A stretch of 15,219 bases of DNA from Clostridia bacterium (GTDB lineage: Bacteria > Bacillota > Clostridia > Christensenellales > Pumilibacteraceae): NCBI GenBank assembly GCA_017452405.1, contig JAFTMM010000048.1, positions 1-15,219 of the forward strand. The letters are read 5' to 3'. Position 1 is the first letter of the stretch. The number at the start of each line of letters is the position of its first letter. Below, piece after piece: positions 7,144 through 14,732 of the stretch. The notes beneath the pieces are model-generated. The model worked only from the letters and a program-made list of their open reading frames with translations. It was not told the origin of the DNA and did no database searches. The position numbers were made by a program, and so were the translations under genes.

Positions 7144-10100
7144 CTATTGTGCAAGTTTAACTGCGTCGGAGAGTTTTACCGAAACGAGTTTGGATACGCC
7201 TTTCTCCTCCATAGTAACGCCGTAAAGTGCGTCTGCAAGTTCCATAGTCGGCTTTCTGTGCGTTATTACTATGAACTGCGTTTCCTGACTGTATCGCTTC
7301 AAATACTTCGCAAAGCGAAGAACGTTTGCATCGTCGAGCGCCGCTTCTATTTCGTCAAGTACGCAGAACGGCATAGGGCGAAGCTTTAGAATTGCAAACA
7401 GAATTGCAATTGCGGTCATGGCTTTTTCGCCACCCGAAAGCAGGGATAAGAGCTGGAGTTTTTTTTGTGGTGGCTGAGCTTTAATTTCCACACCTGCGGA
7501 AAGATCGTCTTTGCCCTCTGCCGGCGGAAGAAGCACGAGTTCCGCTGTACCGCCGTTAAATAATTCTTTAAATATTACTTTGAAATTCTCGTTGATTTGC
7601 GTGAATTTCTCGTTAAATGTCGCTTTCATTTCTTTGGAAAGATCGGCAATGACTTTAATCAAATCTCTTTCGGCGTTCGTTAAGTCGTCGCGTTGAGTTT
7701 CCATTTCGCTATATTCCGCAAACAACGTCTCGCATTGCTCAATTGCCTCGATATTTATGTGTCCGAGATTATCGATTAGACGCCTGAGTTTTCCTGCTTC
7801 CTCAATTCCGCTTGCTACGTCAAACTCTTCTGCACGAAGAGGAATACAATCGTTATATTCGAGCTTATACGCTTCAGCTATACGCTGTTGCATCTGTTCG
7901 AGATCAATATCGACCTTTTGAAGCTTTAATTCTTCCTCGTTTTTCTTTTCAGAAAGTTCGGAATAAAGTTCTACCAAACGGTCGCGTTCGGACTCGAAGC
8001 GATTCATATCGCTATGGATCTTCGCTTTATAATCGCCAAAATCGCTTATTCTCTTTTTAATTTCAGCAACTTGCTTGCTGTCCGTTTCTTCCACTCGGAG
8101 CAGTAGTTTTTCAAGTTCGTCGCGCTTAATTGCAATTTTTTCGTCATTTTCTTTGATAAACTTGCGGTTAATTCCAATTCGAGCGTTTGAGTTCTCTATG
8201 TTTTGGAGCATACGCTCAACGTCTTTATCAAAGTTAGCGACGTCGTTTTCAATATTAGCTTTTTCAAGCTTAATCTGCATGATTATCGAACTCATTTCGT
8301 CACGACGATTTTTAAGCTCAATAATGACGTTTTCGCTCTGTTTTCCCATGGAAACGGCAGACGTCTTCTGCCCTTGAATAAGGTTTTCAAGCTCTCCAAC
8401 GGAGTTAATATCGTCTGAAATTTGCTTAACGCGGTTTTGCCAGGATAGAAGCTGTGCTTCCATTTCGCAGTTTTCCCTGTCAATATCCTCTATTTCATTG
8501 ACGTATTTTTCATAACGCTGTTCTTTAGCTGCAATATCCACGTCAAGAGCATGAACAGCCTTTGAGCCGTTCTTAATTTCAAGCGACAAAGTTTCCTGCT
8601 CTCTCGTTATTTTATTATGCTCGGTTTCAAGCGCTTTAACCTTTTCGCTAACTCCCGCAAGCTGCTGTTCAATTTCGCGAAGCTCTCTATCGTATGCAAA
8701 CACGTTAGCTACGTCGGCTTTCTTGCTACCGCCGGTAATTGCTCCGTGAGGATTTATTACGTCGCCATCCAAGGTTACAATCTTGAATGCGTATTTTGTA
8801 GCTCTTGCAATCGTAATACCCGTATTAAGCTCGTCTACGATAACCGTCGTTCCGAGTAAATAGCGAATAACGTTATCGAATTTTTCGTCGTAACTTACGA
8901 GTGACGAAGCAACGCCAAAACAGCCCTTAACGTCGAGAAAACGCTTATAATCATCGAAAATAGCGCGCGGTTTAATGACGTTCATAGGCAGAAACGTTAC
9001 GCGTCCAAAGTTTTTCTGTTTCAAATAATTAATGATATAGCGCGCTTCATCTTCGGTTTTAGTGACAATATTCTGCACAGCGCCACCGAGTGCCATTTCG
9101 ATTGCAGTTTCATAATTCTTCGGAACGCTAATAATTTTCGCTATTACGCCTTCAATTCTTGAAGAAAGTTCAGGTTCTTTTTTTGCCGCTTCAAGCAGTC
9201 TGGAAACGCTACGTTCAAAACCGGCGTTTTCGTTACTGAACTTTGTAAAAACTTCGCGACGCTCGGAAAGCGAGTAGTATTTTGCATTAATTTCTTTAAG
9301 TCGAGTATTGTTCAACGACAATTTAGCAAGATTATCGTTGTTCTTAATCATATCGGACGAAAGTTTTTTATCCAGAGCGTCTCTCTTTTCCTTGGCAACG
9401 AGTAATTCTTTTTCCGCCGATTTAGCGGTAGCTCTGCGCAAATCGTTCGCGCTGATTGATTGCGACAATTTGGTTTTTAAGGAAGTAATCTGTAACTCAA
9501 GTCCCTCACGTTCGGTGAGAAGCTTGGACATATTAGCTTTAATATCCGTAAGTTTTTCGATAGCATCTACAAGTGCGCGCTGACCTTCCTTTTCTTCACC
9601 TTCAATTTCGGCGATTTTGGATTCGAGTTCAGAAAACTGCGCCGACGTTGTTTCATCACGAACAGCAAGTTCTTTAAGCGCTAAAAGCCTTTCTTCTTTT
9701 TCCTTCTTACCTGCTTCAATCAGTTCATTTGCATGACGAATATCTGCCTCGAACTTAGTTATTTCGGACAGTAATTCTTTATTTCTTTCTTCAATATGGG
9801 CTATATCGTTATTTTTAAGTGATACTTCAGAGTTGCTCTTTTCTACCTTACTCGTCAAATTAACGAGTTCTTCGTGTAAAGCCTCGATGGTTTTGTCGAT
9901 ATTTGCAAACTCCGTCATTGCTTTAGTATACGCTTCACTTGCCTCGTCACGAGCTATGCGACACTTTTCTATTTCATTGACGATTTCGTTTTTACGGTCG
10001 GAAATCTCTTTTTTAGTGTCCGTAGTCGTTTCAAATTGATGAAGATAAATATTAATTTCGTAATGTTTGAGCTGTTCGGAAAGTTCTATGTATTTTCGAG

Positions 10101-10737
10101 CCGCTTGCGCCTGTCTGGTAAGAGGAGCGAGCTGTTTGCTCTTTTCGTCGAGAATAAGTCCGATATTTTCAAGGTTAGCGCGCGTACGAACAAGTCTACG
10201 TTCCGCTTCAATCTTCTTTGCTTTGAATTTGGAAATTCCTGCAGCCTCGTCAAAAATACTGCGCCTATCTTCGGGTTTGGACGAAATAAGTTCGTCTATT
10301 TTGCCCTGACCAATAATCGAGTAACCCTCTTTGCCGACACCGCTATCACGAAGTGCGTCGATAATATCCGCGCGGCGACAAGGAGCCTTATTGATTAAAT
10401 ACTCGCTTTCATTGCTACGAAAAAGCTTGCGGGTTATTACTACTTCGTCAAAGTTGAGGTCGCGGAAAATGCGTTCGCTATTATCAAAGTACATTGAAAC
10501 CTCGCAAAAAGACTGCGATTTGCGTTTTTCCGTACCGTTAAAAATAACGTCTTGCATGTTTCCGCCACGAAGCGTTTTCGAAGATTGTTCGCCCAATGCA
10601 AATCGAATTGAGTCGGCAACGTTACTCTTACCGCAACCGTTTGGACCGACGATTCCGGTTACACCGCTACCGAATTTTACTTCGATTTTATCTGCAAAGG
10701 ACTTAAATCCGTTGATTTCCATTTTCTTAAATTTCAA
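7144..10737 (-). CDS. smc: Chromosome segregation ATPase SMC
   Basis: Core of the SMC-ScpAB condensin that organises and separates the chromosome. The 1197-residue protein has the full design: N-terminal head with Walker A GPNGCGKSN (31-39), a coiled coil from about 165 to 510, a hinge domain at about 520-670 ending in GAITGGSKK, a returning coiled coil to about 1020, and a C-terminal head with signature LLSGGEKAMTA near 1103, Walker B CVLDEIEAALDD near 1130 and a switch histidine in ITHRKPT near 1160. The start is TTG at 10737, with GAGG 10 bases upstream. An ATG five codons later fits the family worse, because homologues keep the first beta strand (here KFKKMEINGFKSF). No scpA or scpB is present in the window. 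Confidence 0.98.
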   Translation of the reverse strand: MKFKKMEINGFKSFADKIEVKFGSGVTGIVGPNGCGKSNVADSIRFALGEQSSKTLRGGNMQDVIFNGTEKRKSQSFCEVSMYFDNSERIFRDLNFDEVVITRKLFRSNESEYLINKAPCRRADIIDALRDSGVGKEGYSIIGQGKIDELISSKPEDRRSIFDEAAGISKFKAKKIEAERRLVRTRANLENIGLILDEKSKQLAPLTRQAQAARKYIELSEQLKHYEINIYLHQFETTTDTKKEISDRKNEIVNEIEKCRIARDEASEAYTKAMTEFANIDKTIEALHEELVNLTSKVEKSNSEVSLKNNDIAHIEERNKELLSEITKFEADIRHANELIEAGKKEKEERLLALKELAVRDETTSAQFSELESKIAEIEGEEKEGQRALVDAIEKLTDIKANMSKLLTEREGLELQITSLKTKLSQSISANDLRRATAKSAEKELLVAKEKRDALDKKLSSDMIKNNDNLAKLSLNNTRLKEINAKYYSLSERREVFTKFSNENAGFERSVSRLLEAAKKEPELSSRIEGVIAKIISVPKNYETAIEMALGGAVQNIVTKTEDEARYIINYLKQKNFGRVTFLPMNVIKPRAIFDDYKRFLDVKGCFGVASSLVSYDEKFDNVIRYLLGTTVIVDELNTGITIARATKYAFKIVTLDGDVINPHGAITGGSKKADVANVFAYDRELREIEQQLAGVSEKVKALETEHNKITREQETLSLEIKNGSKAVHALDVDIAAKEQRYEKYVNEIEDIDRENCEMEAQLLSWQNRVKQISDDINSVGELENLIQGQKTSAVSMGKQSENVIIELKNRRDEMSSIIMQIKLEKANIENDVANFDKDVERMLQNIENSNARIGINRKFIKENDEKIAIKRDELEKLLLRVEETDSKQVAEIKKRISDFGDYKAKIHSDMNRFESERDRLVELYSELSEKKNEEELKLQKVDIDLEQMQQRIAEAYKLEYNDCIPLRAEEFDVASGIEEAGKLRRLIDNLGHINIEAIEQCETLFAEYSEMETQRDDLTNAERDLIKVIADLSKEMKATFNEKFTQINENFKVIFKELFNGGTAELVLLPPAEGKDDLSAGVEIKAQPPQKKLQLLSLLSGGEKAMTAIAILFAILKLRPMPFCVLDEIEAALDDANVLRFAKYLKRYSQETQFIVITHRKPTMELADALYGVTMEEKGVSKLVSVKLSDAVKLAQ

Positions 10738-10757
10738 AGCAGTAATACCTCAAATAA

Positions 10758-10786
10758 ATTATACCATAATCAAATTGTAAAATCAA
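10758..10786 (-). promoter_or_regulatory. Extended -10 promoter for smc-ftsY
   Basis: In the 54-base rnc-smc gap the minus strand has -35 TTGATT (10786-10781, four of six consensus), a 17-base spacer ending TATGG, and -10 TATAAT (10763-10758), giving an extended TG motif. Transcription would start near 10751, leaving a leader of about 13 bases that holds the GAGG site. It gives smc and ftsY a supply independent of the rpmF-plsX-rnc transcript. No terminator separates rnc from this promoter. Confidence 0.8.
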
Positions 10787-10791
10787 TATTT

Positions 10792-11472
10792 TTAAGCCTT
10801 TCGTATAATTTTAAGCGCTTTAGTAGCGGCCATGCTTTCCGCTTCTTTCTTGCGTTTCCCTTCTCCTTGAGCGAGCGGTTTTCCATCCACGCAAACTTCT
10901 ACGGTAAAGAATAAGTCGTGCGCCCTTCCACTCGTAGAAATAAGCTTATATTGTACTTTTCCGAGTTTTTTGCCCTGGCAGTACTCCTGCAAATCGCCTT
11001 TGGGATTTTCGCTTTTGTGGCTTTTAAACGTCTCTGAAATTCTTTCGCCAAGATGCGTTAACACGAATTTTTTCGCGTGGTCGTATCCGCCGTCCAGATA
11101 GATTGCACCTATTATTGCTTCAAATAGATCAGCCAAAACTTTTCTGTGGGTATGACGTTGTTTTTTCTCGCCTGCGCCGAAAAGCATAAACTGCTCTAAT
11201 CCCAGCGTTTCTATACTTTCTTCAAGTGGTTTGGTGCTCACTATACGCGAACGTTTCTCAGTCATATTTCCCTCGTCCTCGCCTTTAAAATACAACATTT
11301 CGGCAATTATCAAGCCAAGAACTCCATCGCCGAGAAATTCCATGCGGTCGTAGGACTCCACGCCTTTTTCGTTAGCGTATGACGAATGAACAAATGCGCG
11401 CTCAAGAAGTTTGGTATCCTTGAACGCGTATCCGATAATTTTTTCTATATTGTTTATGTCAGTTGTTTTCAT
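10792..11472 (-). CDS. rnc: Ribonuclease III
   Basis: Double-strand-specific endoribonuclease that cuts the rRNA precursor, SRP RNA precursor and regulated mRNAs. With this start it has 226 residues. The catalytic signature DRMEFLGDGVLGL places Glu45 and Asp49, and ADLFEAIIGAIYLDGG holds Asp114 or 115 and the metal-binding Glu118. A double-stranded RNA-binding domain follows (about 156-224, NPKGDLQEYCQGK to the end). An upstream in-frame TTG at 11508 would add 12 residues inside plsX. I chose the ATG at 11472 because the family's first helix starts just after it, but neither start has a strong ribosome site. It overlaps plsX by 14 bases. In Bacillus fabD, fabG and acpP lie between plsX and rnc; here none do. 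Confidence 0.96.
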   Translation of the reverse strand: MKTTDINNIEKIIGYAFKDTKLLERAFVHSSYANEKGVESYDRMEFLGDGVLGLIIAEMLYFKGEDEGNMTEKRSRIVSTKPLEESIETLGLEQFMLFGAGEKKQRHTHRKVLADLFEAIIGAIYLDGGYDHAKKFVLTHLGERISETFKSHKSENPKGDLQEYCQGKKLGKVQYKLISTSGRAHDLFFTVEVCVDGKPLAQGEGKRKKEAESMAATKALKIIRKA

Positions 11473-12466
11473 TCTTTTGGTCTGCAATCTCATTTTTGAT
11501 GGCTTCAATAACTTTTCCGTGATGAATTTTCAATACTTGATCTACGGACGCGTATATTGACGCGGCGTTTGACGAACCGTGCGACTTAATTACGCACTTA
11601 TTAATACCAAGGAAGGGTGCTCCGCCGTAATTATTATAATCCATGCGCGATTTCATATTCTTCAATGCTTTTCTCATGAAAAGATAGCCAAATTTTGCGG
11701 ATCTTGATGACGATATACTTTCCTTGAGAAGTTTCATAACCATTTTTGCTGCGCCTTCGCTACTCTTAATTAGTATGTTTCCCGCGTAGCCGTCGCATAC
11801 GATTAGGTCGTAATCTCCGTTAAGAGCGTCGCGCGCTTCTATGTTGCCTATGAAATTAAAGTTTCCATTTTTGAGTAAGGGAAAAGCTTGACGGTTAAGC
11901 TCGTTCCCTTTATGCTCTTCAGTTCCCACGCTAAGAAGCGATACCGTAGGATTATCCTTGCCGGTAATTGCTTTCATATAAGCGTTGCCCATAATTGCAA
12001 ACTGGTATAACCATTCTGGATGAGAGTCAACGTTTGCGCCTCCGTCGGTAATACAAGTTAATCCACCGCCGAAATTGGGAAGCTGAGCTAAAAGCGTGGG
12101 ACGATATATGCCGGGTAGTCTGCCGATAAGCAAAGTACTACCCGTAAGAACCGCACCCGTGCTACCGGTAGAGACCATACCGATAGTATCTCCGTCTTCC
12201 TTTAATAAATCCAAAGATTTGACCATTGACGAATTTTTTTTCGTTTTAATGGCCATCGTGGGAGAATCTTCATTCGTAATTATTTCATCAGTAAAAACCG
12301 TTTTAAGCAAGTTTTCACCGTTTTCTTCAGTTATTACTTTTTTAATAAGGGCTTCGTCACCTACGAGAGTTATATCAATATCCGAGTAGGACTTAGCTGA
12401 TTTAAGCGCGCCTTTAACGATTTCTTCGGGCTTGTCGCCACCCATTGCATCTATTACGATTTTCAT
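11459..12466 (-). CDS. plsX: Phosphate acyltransferase PlsX
   Basis: Peripheral membrane enzyme that turns acyl-ACP into acyl-phosphate, the donor for PlsY in the first step of phospholipid synthesis. The 335-residue protein is full length, with the N-terminal MKIVIDAMGGDKPEEIVKGA, TDGGANVDSHPEWL, SVGTEEHKGNE, the DYDLIVCDGYAGNILIKSSEG segment and GGAPFLGINKCVIKSHGSS. The ATG follows an AAGGTGAG site and lies 53 bases after rpmF, separated by a stable hairpin that may lower its expression relative to L32. The rpmF-plsX linkage is one of the most widely conserved in bacteria. The usual downstream fatty-acid genes (fabD, fabG, acpP) are absent. Confidence 0.97.
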   Translation of the reverse strand: MKIVIDAMGGDKPEEIVKGALKSAKSYSDIDITLVGDEALIKKVITEENGENLLKTVFTDEIITNEDSPTMAIKTKKNSSMVKSLDLLKEDGDTIGMVSTGSTGAVLTGSTLLIGRLPGIYRPTLLAQLPNFGGGLTCITDGGANVDSHPEWLYQFAIMGNAYMKAITGKDNPTVSLLSVGTEEHKGNELNRQAFPLLKNGNFNFIGNIEARDALNGDYDLIVCDGYAGNILIKSSEGAAKMVMKLLKESISSSRSAKFGYLFMRKALKNMKSRMDYNNYGGAPFLGINKCVIKSHGSSNAASIYASVDQVLKIHHGKVIEAIKNEIADQKNENN

Positions 12467-12484
12467 ATCTCACCTTAAACAAAC

Positions 12485-12508
12485 GGCCCTTTACTTAATG
12501 AAAGGGCC
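12485..12508 (-). terminator. Hairpin between rpmF and plsX (terminator or attenuator)
   Basis: GGCCCTTT, an 8-base loop, AAAGGGCC: a perfect 8-base-pair stem 11 bases after the rpmF stop. On the minus strand it is followed by GTTTGTTTAAGG, a short interrupted U tract that runs straight into the plsX ribosome site. The stem is strong but the tail is poor, so partial termination or 3'-end protection of rpmF mRNA is more likely than full stop. No separate plsX promoter fits in the space. Confidence 0.65.
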
Positions 12509-12519
12509 TTGGTCATTTT

Positions 12520-12708
12520 TTATTTCTTTTCTTCTTTCTGCTCAACTACCTGAACACCATCGTAATATCCGCACTTCTTGCAAATATGATGAGACTTTTT
12601 CAGTTCGTGGCACTGAGGACACTCAACGAGCGCGACAGGTTGTACTTTCCACTGAGCATATCTGGTGCTACTTCTCTGTTTAGATTGCTTTCTCTTGGGT
12701 ACTGCCAT
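12520..12708 (-). CDS. rpmF: 50S ribosomal protein L32
   Basis: Small protein of the large ribosomal subunit. The 62 residues open with MAVPKRKQSKQRSSTR, the L32 hallmark, and carry two zinc-knuckle pairs, CPQC (30-33) and CKKC (43-46), so this is the zinc-binding (C+) form. A lysine/glutamate-rich tail ends the protein. Expression signals are strong: a consensus promoter and an AGGAGG site (12718-12723) nine bases before the ATG. The DUF177 gene (yceD) that often precedes rpmF is absent; the upstream gene is hisIE. Confidence 0.98.
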   Translation of the reverse strand: MAVPKRKQSKQRSSTRYAQWKVQPVALVECPQCHELKKSHHICKKCGYYDGVQVVEQKEEKK

Positions 12709-12717
12709 TTATATGCA

Positions 12718-12723
12718 CCTCCT
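12718..12723 (-). promoter_or_regulatory. Strong ribosome binding site of rpmF
   Basis: AGGAGG, a full match to the anti-Shine-Dalgarno core, nine bases before the ATG. It is among the strongest sites in the window and fits high ribosomal-protein output. Confidence 0.9.
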
Positions 12724-12742
12724 TTTGTCACTTTGCCGATAT

Positions 12743-12771
12743 ATTATATTAAAACTCAGCAATATTGTCAA
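12743..12771 (-). promoter_or_regulatory. Perfect-consensus sigma-A promoter for rpmF
   Basis: On the minus strand, -35 TTGACA (12771-12766), a 17-base spacer and -10 TATAAT (12748-12743) match consensus at all 12 positions. Transcription is expected near 12736, giving a leader of about 27 bases. It lies wholly within the 81-base hisIE-rpmF gap. I see no terminator for the his genes upstream of it, so read-through from histidine genes into rpmF is possible. Confidence 0.9.
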
Positions 12772-12789
12772 TTGTTTTTAATCGGTTTT

Positions 12790-13446
12790 CTACTTTTTTT
12801 TGGGTTTTGCTTCTCTTGCAGGCGTATCTGCTCCGCAAGCGTGTCTGCCTGCAAGAACTTTAAGGACTTCTTCGTAAGAAACGCCTCTTGATTGCATAAG
12901 AACGAAGAGATGATAAAGTAAATCGGCAATCTCACCAGACAGTTCGGCGTTGTCTTTCTTCATAGCGGCTATAACCGCTTCCGTCGCTTCTTCGCCTACT
13001 TTTTTGCAAATCTTTTCAGTTCCTTTATTGAGAAGATAATTAGTATACGAGTTTTCCTGTGGATTTTCTGCTCTATCTTTAATCGTCTCGTCCAAAACTC
13101 TAAGAACGGAGAGATTTCCAACGCCGTTTTCAAACGTAGAAATTTCGTTAAAGAAACAGGAGCGACTTCCCGTGTGACACGCAACGCCCGATTGGCGAAC
13201 TTTAAGCAAAAGACAGTCGTTATCGCAGTCGGAGTATATCGAAACTACCTTTTGAAAATGCCCACTTGTTTCGCCTTTATGCCAAAGCTGTTTTCTGCTT
13301 CTGGAATAGTACCATGCGTCACCGCTTTCCAGCGTTTTATTATATGCTTCCTCGTTCATATAAGCTTGCATAAGGACTTCGTTCGTAACCGCGTCTACGG
13401 TAATTACGGGGATAAGTCCGTCCGAATTGTATTTCAATTTGCACAT
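12790..13446 (-). CDS. hisI: Bifunctional PRA-CH / PRA-PH histidine enzyme HisIE
   Basis: Fusion that catalyses steps two and three of histidine synthesis: pyrophosphate removal from phosphoribosyl-ATP, then opening of the phosphoribosyl-AMP ring. The HisI cyclohydrolase part (1-101) has [30 protein letters not shown], the metal-binding DCDND (73-77) and ACHTGSRSC with Cys90 and Cys97. The HisE pyrophosphatase part (about 113-201) has [12 protein letters not shown] and GEIADLLYH, the MazG-type acidic helices. A 16-residue tail after RH, ending in PKKK, goes past the usual domain end. The last codons include an A8 run. It overlaps hisA by 13 bases. The hisF gene that normally sits just before it is missing. 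Confidence 0.96.
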   Translation of the reverse strand: MCKLKYNSDGLIPVITVDAVTNEVLMQAYMNEEAYNKTLESGDAWYYSRSRKQLWHKGETSGHFQKVVSIYSDCDNDCLLLKVRQSGVACHTGSRSCFFNEISTFENGVGNLSVLRVLDETIKDRAENPQENSYTNYLLNKGTEKICKKVGEEATEAVIAAMKKDNAELSGEIADLLYHLFVLMQSRGVSYEEVLKVLAGRHACGADTPAREAKPKKK

Positions 13447-14147
13447 AATTTTAAAGCCTCTTTTAAGTCTACTTTGTTTTCGTAATACGCTTTGCCAAGA
13501 ATAGCAGCGTAAATTCCTCTTTCTTTAATGCGTTTAATGTCGTTTATATCTTTTACTCCGCCACTTGCAATTACGCAAGCATTGAGTTTTTCGGTAAGTA
13601 TAGCCGTGCCGTCTATATTAGCGCCGGATAGCATTCCGTCACGTGAAACGTCCGTGTGAAGGAAATACTTTGCTCCCATGTCGGCAAGAGTTTTTCCGAG
13701 CTGAAGCGCCGTAAGTTCAGATTTTTCTTTCCAGCCTCTTACTGCGATTTTTCCGTCTTTAACGTCAAGCCCGCAAACAATTGCTTCCGCACCGAACTTT
13801 TCAATCATCTCTCCTACTTTTTCGGTAGCCGTAGCGCATATCGTTCCGAGAACAGCGCGTTTCGCGCCCGCATCAAGCAGAGCTTTTACTTTTGATTCGT
13901 CCCGTAATCCACCGCCCGATTCTACTTTGAGAGAAGTACGAGATGAAATCTTTTCGATAATATCAAAGTTATTACCGCTACTTTCAGCGCCGTTCAAGTC
14001 AACGACGTGAATCCATTCTGCGCCTGCATCTTCAAATCGTTTTGCCATGTCAAGCGGGTTTCCGTATATCGTAACTTTTCCATAATCGCCACCGAGCAGT
14101 CTTACGGCGTTTCCTTCATAAATATCTATTGCGGGCAATAATATCAT
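13434..14147 (-). CDS. hisA: ProFAR isomerase HisA
   Basis: (Beta/alpha)8-barrel isomerase that converts ProFAR to PRFAR, the substrate of the HisHF synthase. The 237-residue protein has the catalytic base Asp8 in LPAIDIYEG, the half-barrel motifs [15 protein letters not shown], the catalytic acid in [12 protein letters not shown], and the phosphate-binding ASGGVKD and AILGKAYY. Tryptophan-pathway PriA-type bifunctional use cannot be judged from sequence alone. The start codon overlaps the hisB stop as ATGA, which indicates coupling. hisH, often immediately upstream, is absent. Confidence 0.96.
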   Translation of the reverse strand: MILLPAIDIYEGNAVRLLGGDYGKVTIYGNPLDMAKRFEDAGAEWIHVVDLNGAESSGNNFDIIEKISSRTSLKVESGGGLRDESKVKALLDAGAKRAVLGTICATATEKVGEMIEKFGAEAIVCGLDVKDGKIAVRGWKEKSELTALQLGKTLADMGAKYFLHTDVSRDGMLSGANIDGTAILTEKLNACVIASGGVKDINDIKRIKERGIYAAILGKAYYENKVDLKEALKLCAN

Positions 14148-14725
14148 TCAAGAGCTCCCTTTGTGCTGAGTACTTTGTCTGACGTAATACGGATTGCCGA
14201 GCCAAACGCGCGCGCAAAAGATTTGAAAATCGCTTCGCACATATGGTGCGTATTACTTCCGCGAAGAAGATCTATATGAAGATTGATCATACCGTACGAG
14301 CAAACTGCGCGGAAAAATTCTTCGGTAAGATCAGCGTCGTATGCGCCAATATAACCTGAAAGATGTCCTGCGTTGTATACGAGGAAAGAACGGCCTGAAA
14401 GATCTATTACACTTCTTGCAAGCGAGTCGTCCATCGGCACGTATTCACAAGCAAATCTTGCTATTCCCTTTTTATCGCCCAGCGCTTTGTCTATGAGCTT
14501 ACCAAGTACGATACCGATATCCTCTACCGTATGATGACCGTCAACGTTAAGATCGCCTTTGCATTTCACGGTAAGATCAACACCGCCGTGTACAGCTATT
14601 ATAGAAAGCATGTGGTCAAAAAAACCTATACCGGTATCAATATCGGCTTTTCCTATACCATCGAGATTAAGCTCGACGAATATATCAGTTTCCTTAGTTT
14701 TTCTAACGAGTTTTTCCGATCTCAT
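14144..14725 (-). CDS. hisB: Imidazoleglycerol-phosphate dehydratase HisB
   Basis: Manganese-dependent dehydratase that makes imidazole acetol-phosphate, the sixth step of histidine synthesis. This start gives 193 residues, the normal monofunctional size. The two repeat halves carry the metal-binding histidines: TGIGFFDHML (31-40) and VDGHHTVEDIGIVLG (61-75), then NTHHMCEAIFKSFARA (158-173); the C-terminal STKG (187-190) is intact. A longer frame opens at 14788, but the ATG at 14725 is preferred: GAGG lies five bases upstream, it falls seven bases after the hisD stop, and homologues begin at this RKTKET region. There is no fused phosphatase domain. Confidence 0.96.
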   Translation of the reverse strand: MRSEKLVRKTKETDIFVELNLDGIGKADIDTGIGFFDHMLSIIAVHGGVDLTVKCKGDLNVDGHHTVEDIGIVLGKLIDKALGDKKGIARFACEYVPMDDSLARSVIDLSGRSFLVYNAGHLSGYIGAYDADLTEEFFRAVCSYGMINLHIDLLRGSNTHHMCEAIFKSFARAFGSAIRITSDKVLSTKGALE

Positions 14726-14732
14726 ATAAACC

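Noticed and set aside
12790..12803. A AAA AAG slippery heptamer before the hisIE stop as programmed frameshifting
   Set aside because: A -1 shift would add only about 15 unremarkable residues (ending in EF) in the rpmF promoter region, and I see no downstream pseudoknot. More likely a chance lysine run.
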